64,000 nt of DNA from Mercurialis annua (Eukaryota > Streptophyta > Magnoliopsida > Malpighiales > Euphorbiaceae): contig NC_065575.1 of assembly GCF_937616625.2 (NCBI RefSeq), positions 23,918,001 to 23,982,000 on the forward strand, written 5' to 3'. The translations under genes and the position numbers were made by a program. Positions 63,088-64,000 of this stretch are shown one piece after another. The notes below the pieces were generated by a model. The model had not been told where the DNA came from. It worked only from the letters and a program-made list of their open reading frames with translations, and made no database searches. Each line of letters opens with the position of its first letter. Position 1 is the first letter of the stretch.

Positions 63088-64000
63088 TACGAAACAAATC
63101 CAAACGATTCTCCTTTCTAGCGATTTAAGACAAACGTTTACAAACGTTACGAAACAAATCCAAACGTTTCACCTTTTTTGCAATTTAAGCCAAATGTTTA
63201 CAAACGTTACAAAACAAATACAAACAATTCACCTTTTTAGCGATTTAAGCCAAATGTTTGCAAACGTTATGAAACAAAACCAACCGTTTAAAACGTTACA
63301 AAACAAATCCAAACGTTTCACATTTTTAGCGATTTAAGCCAAACGTTTACAAACGTTACGAAACAAATCCAAGCGTTTCATCTTTTTAGCAATTTAATCC
63401 AAATGTTTACAAACGTAGCGAAACAAATCCAAGTGTTTCACCTTTTTAGAAATTTAAGCCAAACGTTTAAAAACGTTACCAAACAAATCCAAACGTTTCA
63501 CCTTTTAAGAGATTTAAGCCAAATGTTTACAATCGGTACGAAAAAATCCAAACATTTCCCCTTTTTAGCAATTTAAGCCAAACGTTTACAAACTTTACAA
63601 AACAAATCCAAACGTTTCGCCTTTTTGTGATTTCAGCCAAACGATTACAAACGGTACGAAACAAAACCAAACGTTTCCCCTTTTTAGCAATTCTAGCCAA
63701 AAGTTTACAAACGCTACCAAACAAATCGATACGTTTCCCCTTTTTAAAGATTTAAGCCAAACGTTTAAAAATGGTACGAAACAAATCGAAACGTTTTCCC
63801 TTTTTAACAAATTAAGCCAAACGTTTACAAACGCTACGAAAAAATCCAAACGTTTCCCCTTTTTAGCAATTTAAGTCAAACGTTTACAAACGTTACAAAG
63901 CAAATCCAAACGTTTCGCCTTTTTAGCAATTTCAGCCAAAGGATTACAAACGTTACGAAACAAATCCAAACGTTTCATATTTTTAGCGATTTAAGCCAAA
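63088..64000 (+). repeat. Right-block duplication, copy 2 (cut by window edge)
   Basis: Second copy of 61141-62110, sharing the markers AATTTAATCCAAATG and AATCGGTACG. It continues beyond the window. Confidence 0.8.

Larger units (their letters stand above)
59370..64000 (+). repeat. 60-bp satellite array, right block
   Basis: The same satellite as the left block, same orientation, about 77 copies, running off the right edge. The first monomer is the second half of the one broken at 50190. The first 1.5 kb is diverged, with indels and AACCAAAACCAAAGGTTT variants. Variants such as ACGGTACGAAAC and ACGCTACGAAA are enriched here compared with the left block. Confidence 0.97.

Noticed and set aside
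1..64000. CRISPR-like regular repeat spacing
   Set aside because: The whole 60-bp unit repeats with no unique spacers, and the context is a eukaryotic retroelement.
1..64000. Telomeric or subtelomeric repeat
   Set aside because: No TTTAGGG-type runs on either strand; TTTTTAGCG is part of the 60-bp unit only.

Overview
This window looks like nuclear repeat DNA from a eukaryote, most likely a flowering plant. About 86% of it is one short tandem satellite. The rest is a single LTR retrotransposon, about 9.2 kb long, inserted into the array. I find no convincing host gene, tRNA, rRNA, CRISPR array or prokaryotic feature. The plant inference rests on the retroelement: an initiator-Met-type primer binding site (TGGTATCAGAGC), an LTR beginning TGTAATACCCC, a purine tract of the kind seen in plant Ty3/gypsy elements, and a TATA box followed by a GA-rich leader. 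The species cannot be told from the sequence.

Layout. Positions 1-50190 and 59370-64000 hold a head-to-tail array of a 60-bp monomer, all in one orientation, roughly 900 copies. The monomer is AT-rich but carries five CpG sites. It has two CCAAACGTTT blocks exactly 30 bp apart, so it is probably an old dimer of a 30-bp unit. It also holds a 16-bp dyad, AACGTTTACAAACGTT. The commonest monomer differences are CG to TG or CA, the signature of deamination at methylated CpG. Because 60 bp is 20 codons, one forward frame stays open for long stretches and gives a meaningless 20-residue repeat. All satellite open frames are judged spurious.

The array is organised into nested higher-order repeats. 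A 1.64-kb block at the left edge recurs 4.43 kb further on. Units of about 2.99 and 3.85 kb lie at 7-16 kb. A block of about 3.7 kb at 15.2-18.9 kb recurs at 20.5-24.2 kb. A unit of about 3.5 kb is repeated at 25.9-32.4 kb. A very regular 3,560-bp unit runs about 2.6 times through 36.7-45.9 kb. Next to the retrotransposon (46-50 kb and 59.4-61 kb) the monomers are more diverged and no long-range copy was found. A duplication of about 1.9 kb lies at the right end.

The retrotransposon occupies 50191-59369 on the minus strand: 5' LTR 56902-59369, primer binding site 56887-56898, a leader with possible splice signals, a broken gag-like frame (56444-55719, two in-frame stops), about 3 kb without recognisable pol domains, polypurine tract 52608-52620, and 3' LTR 50191-52607. 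It is flanked by TAAG, and the satellite monomer resumes exactly across it. The LTRs differ visibly, so the insertion is not recent, and they differ in copy number of a palindromic minisatellite. With no visible pol, the element is best called non-autonomous and probably dead.

There is no operon or multi-gene system here. The points of interest are the satellite's CpG and palindrome design, its layered amplification history, and an apparently unfamiliar non-autonomous LTR element with an unrecognised acidic gag-like frame.
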